Shown one piece after another: positions 38,269-47,585 of a DNA stretch of 64,000 nucleotides. A model generated the notes under the pieces. It saw nothing but the letters and a program-made list of their open reading frames with translations. It had not been told where the DNA came from and made no database searches. The first letter of the stretch is position 1, and each line of letters opens with the position of its first letter. This DNA is from JBCCQL01 sp039414355 (GTDB lineage Bacteria; Planctomycetota; Planctomycetia; Pirellulales; Lacipirellulaceae), in the NCBI GenBank assembly GCA_039414355.1, contig JBCDJN010000005.1, positions 32,581-96,580 on the forward strand, in the 5' to 3' direction. The position numbers were made by a program, and so were the translations under genes.

Positions 38269-38541
38269 ATGGACCGCGATCAACTTCTCCAAACGCTCAA
38301 GAGCCTCCACCAGCAACTCGCCACGGTCGACGAGATCGGGCCCGAGACGAGAGCCGCGTTGGCGGACGTGGCGGGCGACCTCGAGCGGCTGCTCGATCCC
38401 GAAGACGAAACCACCGCCGACGACGTGCGGGCCTCCAGCGAAGGCGTCCGCGGCTACCTGGCGGAGTTTGAGGCGGAGCACCCGCAACTGGCAGAGTCGA
38501 TCGGCCGTCTGGCGGACGGGCTGGCGAGCCTGGGCATCTAG
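38269..38541 (+). CDS. DUF4404 protein
   Basis: Protein of 90 residues, all helical. It matches the DUF4404 pattern: an opening MDRDQLLQTLKSLHQQLA, a middle ALADVAGDLERLLD, and the closing FEAEHPQLAESIGRLADGLASLGI, a characteristic ending. The function of the family is unknown. Start ATG at 38269; an upstream in-frame start at 38176 would overlap the ATPase gene and is less likely. It lies in the same direction as the ATPase and the DUF427 gene. Confidence 0.8.
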   Translation: MDRDQLLQTLKSLHQQLATVDEIGPETRAALADVAGDLERLLDPEDETTADDVRASSEGVRGYLAEFEAEHPQLAESIGRLADGLASLGI

Positions 38542-38625
38542 CGTTCCTCCGCAAGACTCATCGCGCACCCGCTTCGCGCCTACAGTTCGGCGGACAGAAC
38601 GACCGCCGCTGCCACAGGTCACGCG

Positions 38626-39117
38626 ATGAAAAAGCGAATCCCGCCCGGGCCCGGCCAAGAGTCGGTTTGGGACTACCCCCGCCCGCCGCGCCTGGAAGAC
38701 GTCAACAAGCCGGTTCGCGTGGTCTTCGCCGGCCAGACCATCTGCGTGACGCACAAGGCGAAGCGGGTGCTGGAGACGAGTCACCCGCCGAACTACTACC
38801 TCCCGCCGAGCGATCTCACGGCCGGCTTGCTGGCGCCGGCGGACGGTGGGTCTTGGTGCGAATGGAAGGGCAAGGCTAGCTACTTCCACGTGCGGGTGGC
38901 CGAGGCGATCGCTGAGCGGGCGGCGTGGAGCTACCCGCAGCCGACCGGCGCCTTTGCCGGCATCGCGGGCTACGTCGCCTTCTACGCGGGGCTGATGGAC
39001 GCGTGCTACGTGGGCGACGACTTGGTCACGCCGCAGCCCGGCGGCTTCTACGGCGGCTGGATTACGCCCGACGTGGTGGGGCCGTTCAAAGGCGGGCCGG
39101 GTACCATGGGCTGGTGA
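38626..39117 (+). CDS. DUF427 domain protein
   Basis: Protein of 163 residues belonging to DUF427, a small beta-rich domain common in bacteria. Seen: VVFAGQTICVTHKAKRVLETSHPPNYYLPPSDL, the CEWKGKASYFHVRV core with the typical Cys-Glu-Trp-Lys-Gly, and AWSYPQPTGAF. The C-terminal extension ends FYGGWITPDVVGPFKGGPGTMGW. The function is not established. Start ATG at 38626. The stop codon is overlapped by a GTG start of the next gene (GTGA), which suggests coupled translation. Confidence 0.9.
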   Translation: MKKRIPPGPGQESVWDYPRPPRLEDVNKPVRVVFAGQTICVTHKAKRVLETSHPPNYYLPPSDLTAGLLAPADGGSWCEWKGKASYFHVRVAEAIAERAAWSYPQPTGAFAGIAGYVAFYAGLMDACYVGDDLVTPQPGGFYGGWITPDVVGPFKGGPGTMGW

Positions 39118-39743
39118 GTTCTGAGATTGCAACCAAGAACCACGCCGCAAGCGTGGGGCCGCTGCCAACGGCGGCCCGATGGCGTGGCCTACTCGAGCCC
39201 TGGCGGCTAACGCGGCGGCTAGCCCGCTGCGGTGAGGCGGCGGCGTCCTTGGCGGGTTTCGAATGCGTGACCGAGCGTTCGCCCGGCAGCGAGTCGGTGT
39301 ACCTGCACATCCTGCGTGGCGCCCGCTGGCGGGGCATCCGCCTCTCGTGCCACGCGCCGGCGTACGAGTGCTGCCACGACTACGAGCAGTTGCTCATCGC
39401 CCGGGGCTCGACCGCCGGCCAGCTCGCTGTTGCCGCGTGCCGAGTTGCGTGGCTGGTCAGGCACGGCGGCCGCGTTGTCGCCGATCCTGCGGCCGTTGCC
39501 GACGCGATTGATCGCCTGTCGCGCCAACTCAGCCACGGCCGCCGGTACCGAGACCAAGCCGGCTACCTGTGGCGATTGGACGCCCCAACCGACGCGTGGC
39601 GCCCGGTGGGCATGTCGGACGAGCGGCCTTCGCCGCCGGCTCACCGCGGCTTGCGGATCGTCTCACCCCGAGTCTGCTGCGAGGTCCGCCACGCCATGAA
39701 CGTCACGGCGGCGTGGGAAGCAGAGCTAACCGCGGGCGTGTAG
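39114..39743 (+). CDS. Hypothetical protein coupled to DUF427 gene
   Basis: Protein of 209 residues. The start is inferred as the GTG overlapping the DUF427 stop; upstream codons would lie inside that gene and are Arg-rich. Contains a Cys-rich cluster SCHAPAYECCHDYEQL near residues 80-95 and a basic C-terminus. No signal peptide or membrane segment, no known family. Alternative starts inside the gene cannot be excluded. Strong GC content with few rare codons argues that it is a real gene, but confidence is moderate. Confidence 0.5.
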   Translation: MSSEIATKNHAASVGPLPTAARWRGLLEPWRLTRRLARCGEAAASLAGFECVTERSPGSESVYLHILRGARWRGIRLSCHAPAYECCHDYEQLLIARGSTAGQLAVAACRVAWLVRHGGRVVADPAAVADAIDRLSRQLSHGRRYRDQAGYLWRLDAPTDAWRPVGMSDERPSPPAHRGLRIVSPRVCCEVRHAMNVTAAWEAELTAGV

Positions 39744-39794
39744 TTGCGGCTACAATCCGCTTCGCCCATCCCGCCACCCTCGCCCGCACGACGC

Positions 39795-41225
39795 ATGTCT
39801 ACCGAAACCATCAAGGCCGAACCCCAGACCGCGACCCACCAGGTTGAGCCGGCAAGCAAACGGTTGGCGAAGTGGCGGACGTGGCTGCTCGTCGCTCTGT
39901 TGGTTGCCGCTGCGGGGCTGGTTGGCGGCGGCGTCTGGTTGTTCTCGCGGTACGAGTTCTCCGAAGAGATGCTCGTCGCCGTCACGGAGTTCGACAAGTT
40001 TGATTACCCGGAAGACCCCTCGGGACGCAGCCCCCACTACGGGCAGTACCGCGGTCGGCAACTGCGGCTCGTGCAAACGGGCGACGCGACCTTCGACTTC
40101 CTATTCGAGCCGATCGCGGGTGTCGACCACGTGGCGACAGTCGCCTTCAAGAACGTCGACGTGAGCCTGCTCACTCCCGGTCTGCCCGAATACGCCAAGG
40201 GCGACGACGGCCTCCGCCGCATCGCCCTGACCGACCGCGAGTGGAACCGCCAACAGGCGCAGTTTTACGTTGGCAAGGACAACGTTGAAGTGACCGGCGG
40301 CGACGGGTTTGAGCGAGACAACCTCGCCGTGGCCAGCCTGGCCAAGAACTGCCTCAACGCTGGCCTGTGGGAGGTGCTGCTCTTCACCAACGATGGCGGC
40401 GGCAAGCAGATGTACTACCAGGGCTGGTTCACGTTCCCCATGGGCCAATACAAACGCCTTTGGGAAGCGAATACCGGCTTGAGCTACTGGGACGACGTGA
40501 ACTTCTACCGCATGGAGCACTGGCTCGACCCGGCCGGCAACGTCATCCCGCTCAACAAGCTGCGCTCGGTGCAGACCGAAGCCGAGATCGAAGCCAGCTT
40601 CGATCCCGATGAGCCGATCCGCTTCGGCGGCGAGCAGGTGCGCAAACGCCGCACCACGCAAGCGCCCAGCGTGCGGACGTGGGGCGATGTGATTGAGCGG
40701 CGGGACGCGATCCGCTTCGCCACGTTCGCGCCGCCCGGCTACTACGAGTCGGAGATGCCGTGGAAGAACCGGTACGATCTGCTCGCCGAGTTTGACGGCG
40801 CGACCTACCGGCGGGTCAGGTCAGAACTCAACGGCGAGGAGCTTGACGAGCTTGAGCTGCGGTTCACTTCGGTCGAGGGAAAGCCGAGCCGGCTGATCAT
40901 CGGCGGGCTCGACCTAGCGTCGGCGCCGGTGCTGGCCGAGGAGGAGTACCCGAAGGGGATCTACCTGCCGATGGGCATCGGCACGCCGCCGTTCTACCAG
41001 GACTACGCCGAGCTGGTCGAAAACCCGCCGCACGAGAGCCCGTACTACAGCTTTGTGCTCGACGAGAACGATGGCTGGATCGATCACCACGCGATGGCGG
41101 TCGACGGCCCGGTGCTTCACCGCGACGCGGGCGACCCTAACCTGCTGCACCTCTACCTGCTGAGCTACGAGCGGCACCTGCTGGTGGCGCACTTCGAGCT
41201 GACGCTGCCGATCGCGGACGAGTGA
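39795..41225 (+). CDS. Membrane-anchored hypothetical protein
   Basis: Protein of 476 residues with one N-terminal transmembrane segment (about residues 31-52, TWLLVALLVAAAGLVGGGVWLF) and a large extracytoplasmic part. The soluble part has Tyr/Trp-rich segments such as QMYYQGWFTFPMGQYKRLWEANTGLSYW. No family was recognised. A TACAAT hexamer lies at 39751-39756 without a -35 of matching quality. Start ATG at 39795. Convergent with the following coiled-coil gene, with only seven bases between stops. Confidence 0.6.
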   Translation: MSTETIKAEPQTATHQVEPASKRLAKWRTWLLVALLVAAAGLVGGGVWLFSRYEFSEEMLVAVTEFDKFDYPEDPSGRSPHYGQYRGRQLRLVQTGDATFDFLFEPIAGVDHVATVAFKNVDVSLLTPGLPEYAKGDDGLRRIALTDREWNRQQAQFYVGKDNVEVTGGDGFERDNLAVASLAKNCLNAGLWEVLLFTNDGGGKQMYYQGWFTFPMGQYKRLWEANTGLSYWDDVNFYRMEHWLDPAGNVIPLNKLRSVQTEAEIEASFDPDEPIRFGGEQVRKRRTTQAPSVRTWGDVIERRDAIRFATFAPPGYYESEMPWKNRYDLLAEFDGATYRRVRSELNGEELDELELRFTSVEGKPSRLIIGGLDLASAPVLAEEEYPKGIYLPMGIGTPPFYQDYAELVENPPHESPYYSFVLDENDGWIDHHAMAVDGPVLHRDAGDPNLLHLYLLSYERHLLVAHFELTLPIADE

Positions 41226-41232
41226 GCGACGT

Positions 41233-42873
41233 TCACTTCCCGTCGGCTGTCTTCAAAGCCTTGAGCTTCTCGCGCAGCAGCGAGACCTGCCGTTCGAGCG
41301 CGGCTTGATCGATGCGGACGCGGTTGAGGATCTTCTCGCTCGAAGACTTGATCGTTTCAGCGGGCTTGCGGATCTCTTCGTAGTTGCCGGCCGCCTTCTC
41401 GATGGAGTTGACCGCCTTCTCGATCCCCTCGACGTCCACCTCCTGCGCGTCGTCGCCGCGGTGGAACTCGATGGCGAGCGCCCGGGCGATCTCGATCGCC
41501 GCCAGCAGGTAGGCGTCGGTCGCCGGGTCGTGGGGGTTCCAGATGACGACGAGGTCGTTGCGGTAGCGGGCCAGCGGCCGCTGGCCGGTGGGCTCGGAGC
41601 CGGCGGCGAAGACGAACACGCCCAGGTCAGCCCGGCGGTTCTTGCGGGCGGTTTCGAGCTCGGCGAGCGCTTTGCCCACGGTGTAGCCGGCGGCGGCTTT
41701 CGCTTCCAGAACGATCCGGGCGCCGGCCGCCGGCGTGTCGGGGCCGAGGCTCAGCACGGTGTCGCCCACCTTGCACTTGGCGATCACGCCGGTCGTGGCG
41801 CCGGTCGCCTCGGCAAGATCGCCCCGGCCGGCAGCCTCGTGCTGGATGAACTGATGCACCGCCTCCTCAAACACGTTGCCGTGCTCGGGCGACGCCGCGT
41901 CCGACTTGCGTTTCTGTTCGAGCTTGGCGAGCGACTCGGTCACCACCCGCTGGAAGTCGTGGTTGTCTTTGATGTGAGACTCCAGCGTCTCCATCAACTG
42001 CTTCTTCAGCCGCGAGAGGCCGGAGGTCTCGCTGTCCAGCGAGAACTCCTCGCTGATGGTCCGCTGCGCGCGGTCGACGTTGCGCACCAGTCGGCTGAGG
42101 GCGGAGTCTTCTTTGTCGAGCGAGAAGTCGTCTCGCACCTCGTCGATCTTCTTCTCCAGGTCGTCGCGCACCTCGCCGTGCTTCTCGGTCAGCTCGTTGA
42201 CCAGCCGGCGCAGGGCGCCGTCGCGGTTGTCGAGCGAGAACTCCTTGAGCACGCGCTCGCGCTGGTCTCGGAGCTGCTCGTCGACCACGCGTTTTAGCGA
42301 AGCGACCACGCCCCGCGCCTGCTCGGGGTCGAGCAGCTTCATCAGCGGGCTCTCGCCGCCCACGTGGCGGCCGAGCGTCTCGGCGAGCGTCCTGGCCAGC
42401 GGCGACGTGTCGCCCGCCAGGTGGCCGCGGAGCAGGCGGGCCAGCTCGCCGTCTTCGCTTACCAGCCCGGCGACGCGTTCGCTGAACCGGCCGCTCTTTG
42501 GGTCGAAGTACTGGCCGAGCACCTGGGCGGTCTGCTGCTGCGAGAGCTTGGTGTGCTGGTCGAGCTTGCCCTGCAGGTCACGCAGCAGCTCGGCGCCGGC
42601 GTCTCGGACGGCCTGCGAGTCGATCTGGCTCGAAGCGTGCCGCAACGCCAGCACGCCGACCCGCAGCGCGTCGAGCGCAAAGCTGTCTCGGTCGCGGCCG
42701 GCGTCCCGCCGCCAGAGCGCCTCGACCACGTCGGGGTCGCGGACGCACAGCTCCATCACCAACGCCGGCGGCTGATCGCTGGGGTTGGTTTCTAGCCTTG
42801 TGTCGTCGTCGGTCGGCGCGTCGGCGTCGGGCTGCAGCGCGGCGAAGAAGTCCACTTGCTGTGGCTGAGACAT
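41233..42873 (-). CDS. Coiled-coil protein with PD-(D/E)xK nuclease-like core
   Basis: Protein of 546 residues. The N-terminal 190 residues are largely helical. Then three related units appear: EFSLDNRDGALRRLVNEL, DFSLDKEDSALSRLVRNV and EFSLDSETSGLSRLKKQL (spacings about 38 and 27), between charged coiled-coil stretches. From about residue 330 a globular domain begins FEEAVHQFIQHEA and contains KVGDTVLSL, then IVLEAKAAAGYTV: Asp371, Glu390 and Lys392 form a D-x18-E-x-K pattern of PD-(D/E)xK nuclease folds, like restriction-type or DUF2130-type domains. A C-terminal coiled coil closes the protein. The likely start is ATG at 42873 (GTG at 42885 is also open). Function unknown. Confidence 0.55.
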   Translation of the reverse strand: MSQPQQVDFFAALQPDADAPTDDDTRLETNPSDQPPALVMELCVRDPDVVEALWRRDAGRDRDSFALDALRVGVLALRHASSQIDSQAVRDAGAELLRDLQGKLDQHTKLSQQQTAQVLGQYFDPKSGRFSERVAGLVSEDGELARLLRGHLAGDTSPLARTLAETLGRHVGGESPLMKLLDPEQARGVVASLKRVVDEQLRDQRERVLKEFSLDNRDGALRRLVNELTEKHGEVRDDLEKKIDEVRDDFSLDKEDSALSRLVRNVDRAQRTISEEFSLDSETSGLSRLKKQLMETLESHIKDNHDFQRVVTESLAKLEQKRKSDAASPEHGNVFEEAVHQFIQHEAAGRGDLAEATGATTGVIAKCKVGDTVLSLGPDTPAAGARIVLEAKAAAGYTVGKALAELETARKNRRADLGVFVFAAGSEPTGQRPLARYRNDLVVIWNPHDPATDAYLLAAIEIARALAIEFHRGDDAQEVDVEGIEKAVNSIEKAAGNYEEIRKPAETIKSSSEKILNRVRIDQAALERQVSLLREKLKALKTADGK

Positions 42874-42962
42874 CCGTGGGTCCACAGAGGAGGGGGGTGT
42901 GTACGCCTGTCAATGTGCCGTTTCGCGGCGATCGACGCAACTGCTCTTGCCGCGGGCCAGAC

Positions 42963-45900
42963 TCAACCGTCGTCGAGCTGCGACTGCAGGTCGGCCCAGC
43001 TCAGGCGGACCTGCTCCACACGGCCCAGCGCGTCGGCGTCTGCCAGGTGGGTGTGGCGCTCGCTGCGGACCTGGGTCACTTCGTCCTCCAGGGCGGCGAT
43101 CCAGTCCGGCACGTCCAGCCCGGCGCCCGCCGGCTCCTGCATGAGGGCTTCCAACTCCTCGGCCATGACAGTCATCACGGCGTTGTCTTCGTTCTGGCCC
43201 GGCCCGTTTTGCCGGGTCTCATCCTGCCCCGTCTCGGCGGCCACAGCCTCCATGCCGGGACGCACCAGGGCCTTCAGCCGGTCGATCGCCAGCGGTCGGA
43301 CGAACCGCTCCGCCAGCCGCTCGGCGACGCTCGGCAGCCGCATGCCGTACTGCTCGCAGAGTTGGGCGAAGCGGTGGTTGAACTGGTCGGCGGCGTCGGC
43401 GGTGCGTTCGGCTACCAGCCGGCGCCAAAGTTCCGCGGCGGCCGCCCGGTTCTGACGCACCAGGATGTTGTGCGCCAGGAAGACCGGCTTGAGCCGCCAC
43501 GCGATCCGGTCGTAAGCGGTCCGCAGCCGCAAGAAGTCGATCAGCGTGTAGAGCAGCTCGCCGTGGTCGCTCTGCGTGGTGGTGGTGTTGTAGTCGCGGT
43601 ACTCGCGGTAGTTCTCAACCACCGCTTCAATGGCGACGGTGAGCTGCGTGATCGCCTCGGCGCGGGCCAGCGGGCCTTCGAGCTCATCGATCAGCCGGAG
43701 CTGCGGGTCGTCCGGACCGCTCTCGGCCTGCTCTCGAACGAGGCCATCGAGCCAGACGCCAACGCCGCGGTGGAGGATGGTCCGCAGGTTGCCAAGGCTC
43801 AGCAGGAACTCTTGCGTGAACAGGTCGCCGCCGTAGCGCTTCACGAACTCCACGAACCGGTCCCAAGCCGGCTCGCTGCCGTCGCGTTCCGGGCCGAGCT
43901 TCTCGACCACGCTCAGGCGGACGGTGTCGGAGTGGCGGACCCAGCGGTCGACCTGGGACTGCGTGAGCCGGAGCGCCTGCACGAGCAGCGAATCGCTCTG
44001 CCGGATGTCGATCGCGGGGTCGAGCGCCGCCTCGTCGGCAACCGCGGCGTGCTCCGATTCGTCCCAAGTGTCGGCGGACGCCACCAGGCAGCGGACGATG
44101 GCTTGGTAGCCGTTCTCGAACAGGTGGTCGTACTCGGTGATCGCGTCGCGGCCCACCGGGTGGTCGTGCTCCATCTGCTGGGCGACGTCGAGCAGTTGGC
44201 ACGCCTCGCGCACCAGGCCGAGCCGCGGCAGCCAGCCGGCCAAGTCGTGGATCAGCTGGTGCAGCGCACGGGCTTTGACGATCTGGCCCGGGTCGCCGCC
44301 CTTGCCGAGCGGGATGTAGAGCAGGGGCTCGCCGGCGAGCGACCGGCAGAAGTCGCCCCACTGCCGGCGGACGCCCTCGGCGTCTGCCGAGAGCACGGCG
44401 CGGAGCACCTCGATGGTGCGGGCGATGTTCGACGTGGGCATCGGCACGGCGGCCGAAACGCTCGCCCCCGGTTCGCCCGGCTTGAGGGCGGCGGTCTGCG
44501 TCAGCCCGGCGGCGCGGAGCAGCCGGCCGGCGTCGGACATCTCGACGCACGTGGCGACGATCTGCTCCGTGAGCGAGTCCTTGAGTCGGCGGCGGCGGTC
44601 GAATTCCACCATCGCGTCACTGCCGCCACGCGGCATGGGGATGCGGTGCTGGTGGACCGCCTCGAGCAGCTTGCCCAGCTCGGCGTACCGGAGCGTCGCT
44701 TCGCGCTGCCAGGCCTCCAGTTGCTCGCGTCGGTCGGCGGCCGCCTGGGGCGACGCGTCCGGCGTGAAGGAGCCCCAAGTGATGGCGGTCCGCTTCCAGA
44801 GCCGAGCGACCATCGCCAACAGCGCCAGGCGGTGGCCAATCCGTTCGCACTCTTCCTCTAGCTCGTACTCGGTTTCGCCGCCGCCCCCGCCCCAGTGGAT
44901 GGCCGAGTCCATCCCGTCGTCGCTGCTGTCGCGGAACGTCACGCCCTCGTAGGCGGCGCTGAACAGGTTGTCCAGCTCATCGTCTTCGCCTTCGCCGCCG
45001 GCTTCGTCGAAGTCGGCTTCATCGAAGCCGTCGAACCCGCCCGACTCAAACGTGGTTTCGTCGCCCAGGGTAGCCTGTCCATCAGCGTCGGAGTCGCTCC
45101 CGTCGTCGTCGGCTAAGTCGTCGTCGCTGGCGCCGTCCGAGAGCGGGTCGTCGTACTCCTCCAGGAGGTCGTCGATCTCGCTGTCGGACATCTCGTCGTC
45201 ATCGTCGAACGGGATCTCCTCGTCCAACGGGTGGCCGCGGCGGCGGTAGGTGGGGCGGCGGCCGGCGTCGTCGAGCTCCAACTCGGGCGCCTGCCAGGCG
45301 TCCTCAGCGCTTGCTTCGAGGTGGGCGAAGAACCGCACCACCGTGGGCCACTGGTCGTCGCCCGTTTGCTGCTCGTGCCCCTCGACCATCCGCAGCCACC
45401 GCTCGGCAAGCGGGTACAGCGACGCGTCGCCGTCTTCCAGCGGCGTGAGTTCTACTTGCGAGACCCACTGCATCATCAGCGCCATCGACGCGACCAGGTC
45501 CTTCTGGTCGAGCAACGCCTCGATGACGAGCTGAAACGCCTTGGGAGAATCGAACTGCTCGACGAAGAGCCGCCAGAAGCCGATGTCGCCCGCCGCGGCG
45601 CCCGCCTTGTGCCACGCGTTCAGGGCGCCGGCCACTAGGTTGGTGGAGACCTCCACCTCCTTGGCCACCAGCCGCCGGACGCCGGAGACGCTGGCCGTGG
45701 CGTACTGGTCCCACCAGTCGGCGAGCCGGCGGAGCGTGGTGCTGAACGCCTTCTCGTTGTCGTTGTCGTCCACCGCGGCGGCCTCGGCCCAGGCGCGGCT
45801 GCAAAGGTCTAGCACCTGCTCGACGAGCTCAATCAGGTCGTCAACCCGGTAATCGTGCACCGAGTCTTCGAGCGCCCCGAAGAGGCTGAAGTTGCCGCCA

Positions 45901-47333
45901 AAGCCTACCACGTTCCACGGATCGACCAGGGCGCCGCACTCGATGCCGCGGCTTAGCAGGTCTTCGATGTCGGGCAGCTGTCGCTTGACTTGATCAAGGT
46001 CGCCGCGGTCGAGCGCGCGGTGGCCGTCCGCCAGCCGGCAGTAGATCTGGCTGAGCATCCGGGCGGACGCCACGCGGACCGCCTTGGCTTGCCGGTCGGC
46101 GGCCTGGGGGTAGCCCATGCGGGCGAAGAGCAACGCCAGGTGCACGTGCTGCAACTGCGCGGCCCGGCGGCGGGCGAGTTCTTGATTCAGATGGTGGCGG
46201 GCGCCGGCCAGCGGCTGCCGCATCTGCTCCGCCTCGGCCCGCAGCCGCTCAGCGTGCGGGCCGCGGGCGCGGTCAAGCAGGTGGCGGTAGAACTCGTCGC
46301 GGTAGCCGGCGATGTGGGGCAGGAGCGTGGCGAGGGAGACCTCGCTGCTGTGGCGTCCCGGTCCATCGCCGCTGGTGCCCGACGCCATGAGCATGGTGCC
46401 CGCCAGCACGGACGCGGCTTCGAACAGCAACTCGCCACGCTTGCGGCCGCCCTGTCCCGTCAGAGCGTCCACACGCGACAGCAGCGACTCGATGGCGATC
46501 GGCTGCAGCACGAACCGCCGGTAGTAACCGCGGTTGTCGATGCGGTTGGGGTCCCATTGCCCGAAGTGGTGGTTCGGCCGCTTGCCGGCGGGGTGGTCGA
46601 AGTCGTAGGCACGCGGATCGACCGCGAGCTCTTCGAGCAGGTCGGGGTCGAAGTAGGCCTCGCGCAACAGCGAAGGATCGGTCTGGCCGAGGATGTCGAG
46701 CGTTAGCCGGATCAACTCGGTATATGGTCCGGTCGCCACGCCGGCGCCGGCGACGTAGAGCGGGATGGGTCGCACCCACTCGTGGCGGTACGGCTGGATC
46801 CGCTGCTGGGTCTCGAGCACCGCCACCGGTCGGTAGCCCAGGTAGTCGTCAAGTCGGTCGCGGGCGGCGGGGACGATCCGCTCCGGCTCGTCCCACGGCG
46901 GCCCCTGGCTCAGCACCGCCTCGACCACACGGCCGTAGAAGAACGGCCGCCAGAGCGCCCCCGGCAGCCGCCCCCACAGCAGGTCGCGGTGGAACTGGCG
47001 GTACGCGGGGCGGAACTTGTCGCGGACCAGCTTGACCACGCCGCGTGCCTGCGTGGCGTCGGCGAAGGCCGGCTTCTCGGTAGCCAATCGGTCGATCCGC
47101 TCCAGCAGCAGGCCGGTCAGGGTGTCAACGCCGTCGGCCTCGGGGTCCGCGGCCTCGATGCCGGCGAAGAGCAGACTGAGGTTCTTGAGGAAGACCGGGT
47201 CCGAGGCGCCCTCGGAGAAATTGAGATAACCGGCAACTTCCTCAAGCAGCCGGTCGCGCTCCTCGAGCTCCGCTGCCTTGACGGCACGCACCCCTTGGGC
47301 AGCAGCATCGGAATTGCCAGCGTCGGAGGCCAT
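42963..47333 (-). CDS. Giant hypothetical protein (1456 residues)
   Basis: Cytoplasmic protein of about 1456 residues without signal peptide or membrane segment. Two helix-rich halves are joined by an acidic, low-complexity region (about residues 700-820: runs of D/E with S and G, as in FDDDDEMSDSEIDDLLEEYDD). The N-terminal half has a WGRLPGALWRPFFYGR segment and repeated helical units; the C-terminal half is also helical. No enzyme motif was recognised. It follows no known operon partner except the coiled-coil protein 89 bases downstream on the same strand. Start ATG at 47333 preferred over the TTG at 47351. A planctomycete-specific family is plausible but unproven. Confidence 0.6.
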   Translation of the reverse strand: MASDAGNSDAAAQGVRAVKAAELEERDRLLEEVAGYLNFSEGASDPVFLKNLSLLFAGIEAADPEADGVDTLTGLLLERIDRLATEKPAFADATQARGVVKLVRDKFRPAYRQFHRDLLWGRLPGALWRPFFYGRVVEAVLSQGPPWDEPERIVPAARDRLDDYLGYRPVAVLETQQRIQPYRHEWVRPIPLYVAGAGVATGPYTELIRLTLDILGQTDPSLLREAYFDPDLLEELAVDPRAYDFDHPAGKRPNHHFGQWDPNRIDNRGYYRRFVLQPIAIESLLSRVDALTGQGGRKRGELLFEAASVLAGTMLMASGTSGDGPGRHSSEVSLATLLPHIAGYRDEFYRHLLDRARGPHAERLRAEAEQMRQPLAGARHHLNQELARRRAAQLQHVHLALLFARMGYPQAADRQAKAVRVASARMLSQIYCRLADGHRALDRGDLDQVKRQLPDIEDLLSRGIECGALVDPWNVVGFGGNFSLFGALEDSVHDYRVDDLIELVEQVLDLCSRAWAEAAAVDDNDNEKAFSTTLRRLADWWDQYATASVSGVRRLVAKEVEVSTNLVAGALNAWHKAGAAAGDIGFWRLFVEQFDSPKAFQLVIEALLDQKDLVASMALMMQWVSQVELTPLEDGDASLYPLAERWLRMVEGHEQQTGDDQWPTVVRFFAHLEASAEDAWQAPELELDDAGRRPTYRRRGHPLDEEIPFDDDDEMSDSEIDDLLEEYDDPLSDGASDDDLADDDGSDSDADGQATLGDETTFESGGFDGFDEADFDEAGGEGEDDELDNLFSAAYEGVTFRDSSDDGMDSAIHWGGGGGETEYELEEECERIGHRLALLAMVARLWKRTAITWGSFTPDASPQAAADRREQLEAWQREATLRYAELGKLLEAVHQHRIPMPRGGSDAMVEFDRRRRLKDSLTEQIVATCVEMSDAGRLLRAAGLTQTAALKPGEPGASVSAAVPMPTSNIARTIEVLRAVLSADAEGVRRQWGDFCRSLAGEPLLYIPLGKGGDPGQIVKARALHQLIHDLAGWLPRLGLVREACQLLDVAQQMEHDHPVGRDAITEYDHLFENGYQAIVRCLVASADTWDESEHAAVADEAALDPAIDIRQSDSLLVQALRLTQSQVDRWVRHSDTVRLSVVEKLGPERDGSEPAWDRFVEFVKRYGGDLFTQEFLLSLGNLRTILHRGVGVWLDGLVREQAESGPDDPQLRLIDELEGPLARAEAITQLTVAIEAVVENYREYRDYNTTTTQSDHGELLYTLIDFLRLRTAYDRIAWRLKPVFLAHNILVRQNRAAAAELWRRLVAERTADAADQFNHRFAQLCEQYGMRLPSVAERLAERFVRPLAIDRLKALVRPGMEAVAAETGQDETRQNGPGQNEDNAVMTVMAEELEALMQEPAGAGLDVPDWIAALEDEVTQVRSERHTHLADADALGRVEQVRLSWADLQSQLDDG

Positions 47334-47585
47334 CGACGGGCGGGCGTCCAAAGTCGAGTGACGGCAAAGGTTTCGGCAAAAACACCTCGGCAGTTCGTGA
47401 GTGCATAGTAGGCCACGCCACGGCTGGTGGTCGAGGGGGCGGGGGCCGATGCCGGCGCCCGCGGAACTTACCGCCGATCGCTCGCTGCGGCCGGCGAAGA
47501 CTGTGCGCTTCCGGCGCTCGGGCTAGGTAAGATGAAAGTCCGGCCCATACGCCGCCTCAGCCCTTCATCTGCTCCGTTGGACGCC

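Noticed and set aside
41233..42873. RmuC-type recombination limiting protein for the coiled-coil gene
   Set aside because: The C-terminal domain lacks the RmuC WGE-x2-L opening; only the E-x-K core is shared with nuclease folds in general.
42498..44861. Long plus-strand open frame (787 codons) opposite the giant hypothetical gene
   Set aside because: It is a GC-rich antisense shadow: Arg/Ala/Gly-heavy, no recognisable domain, and it also crosses into the neighbouring gene.
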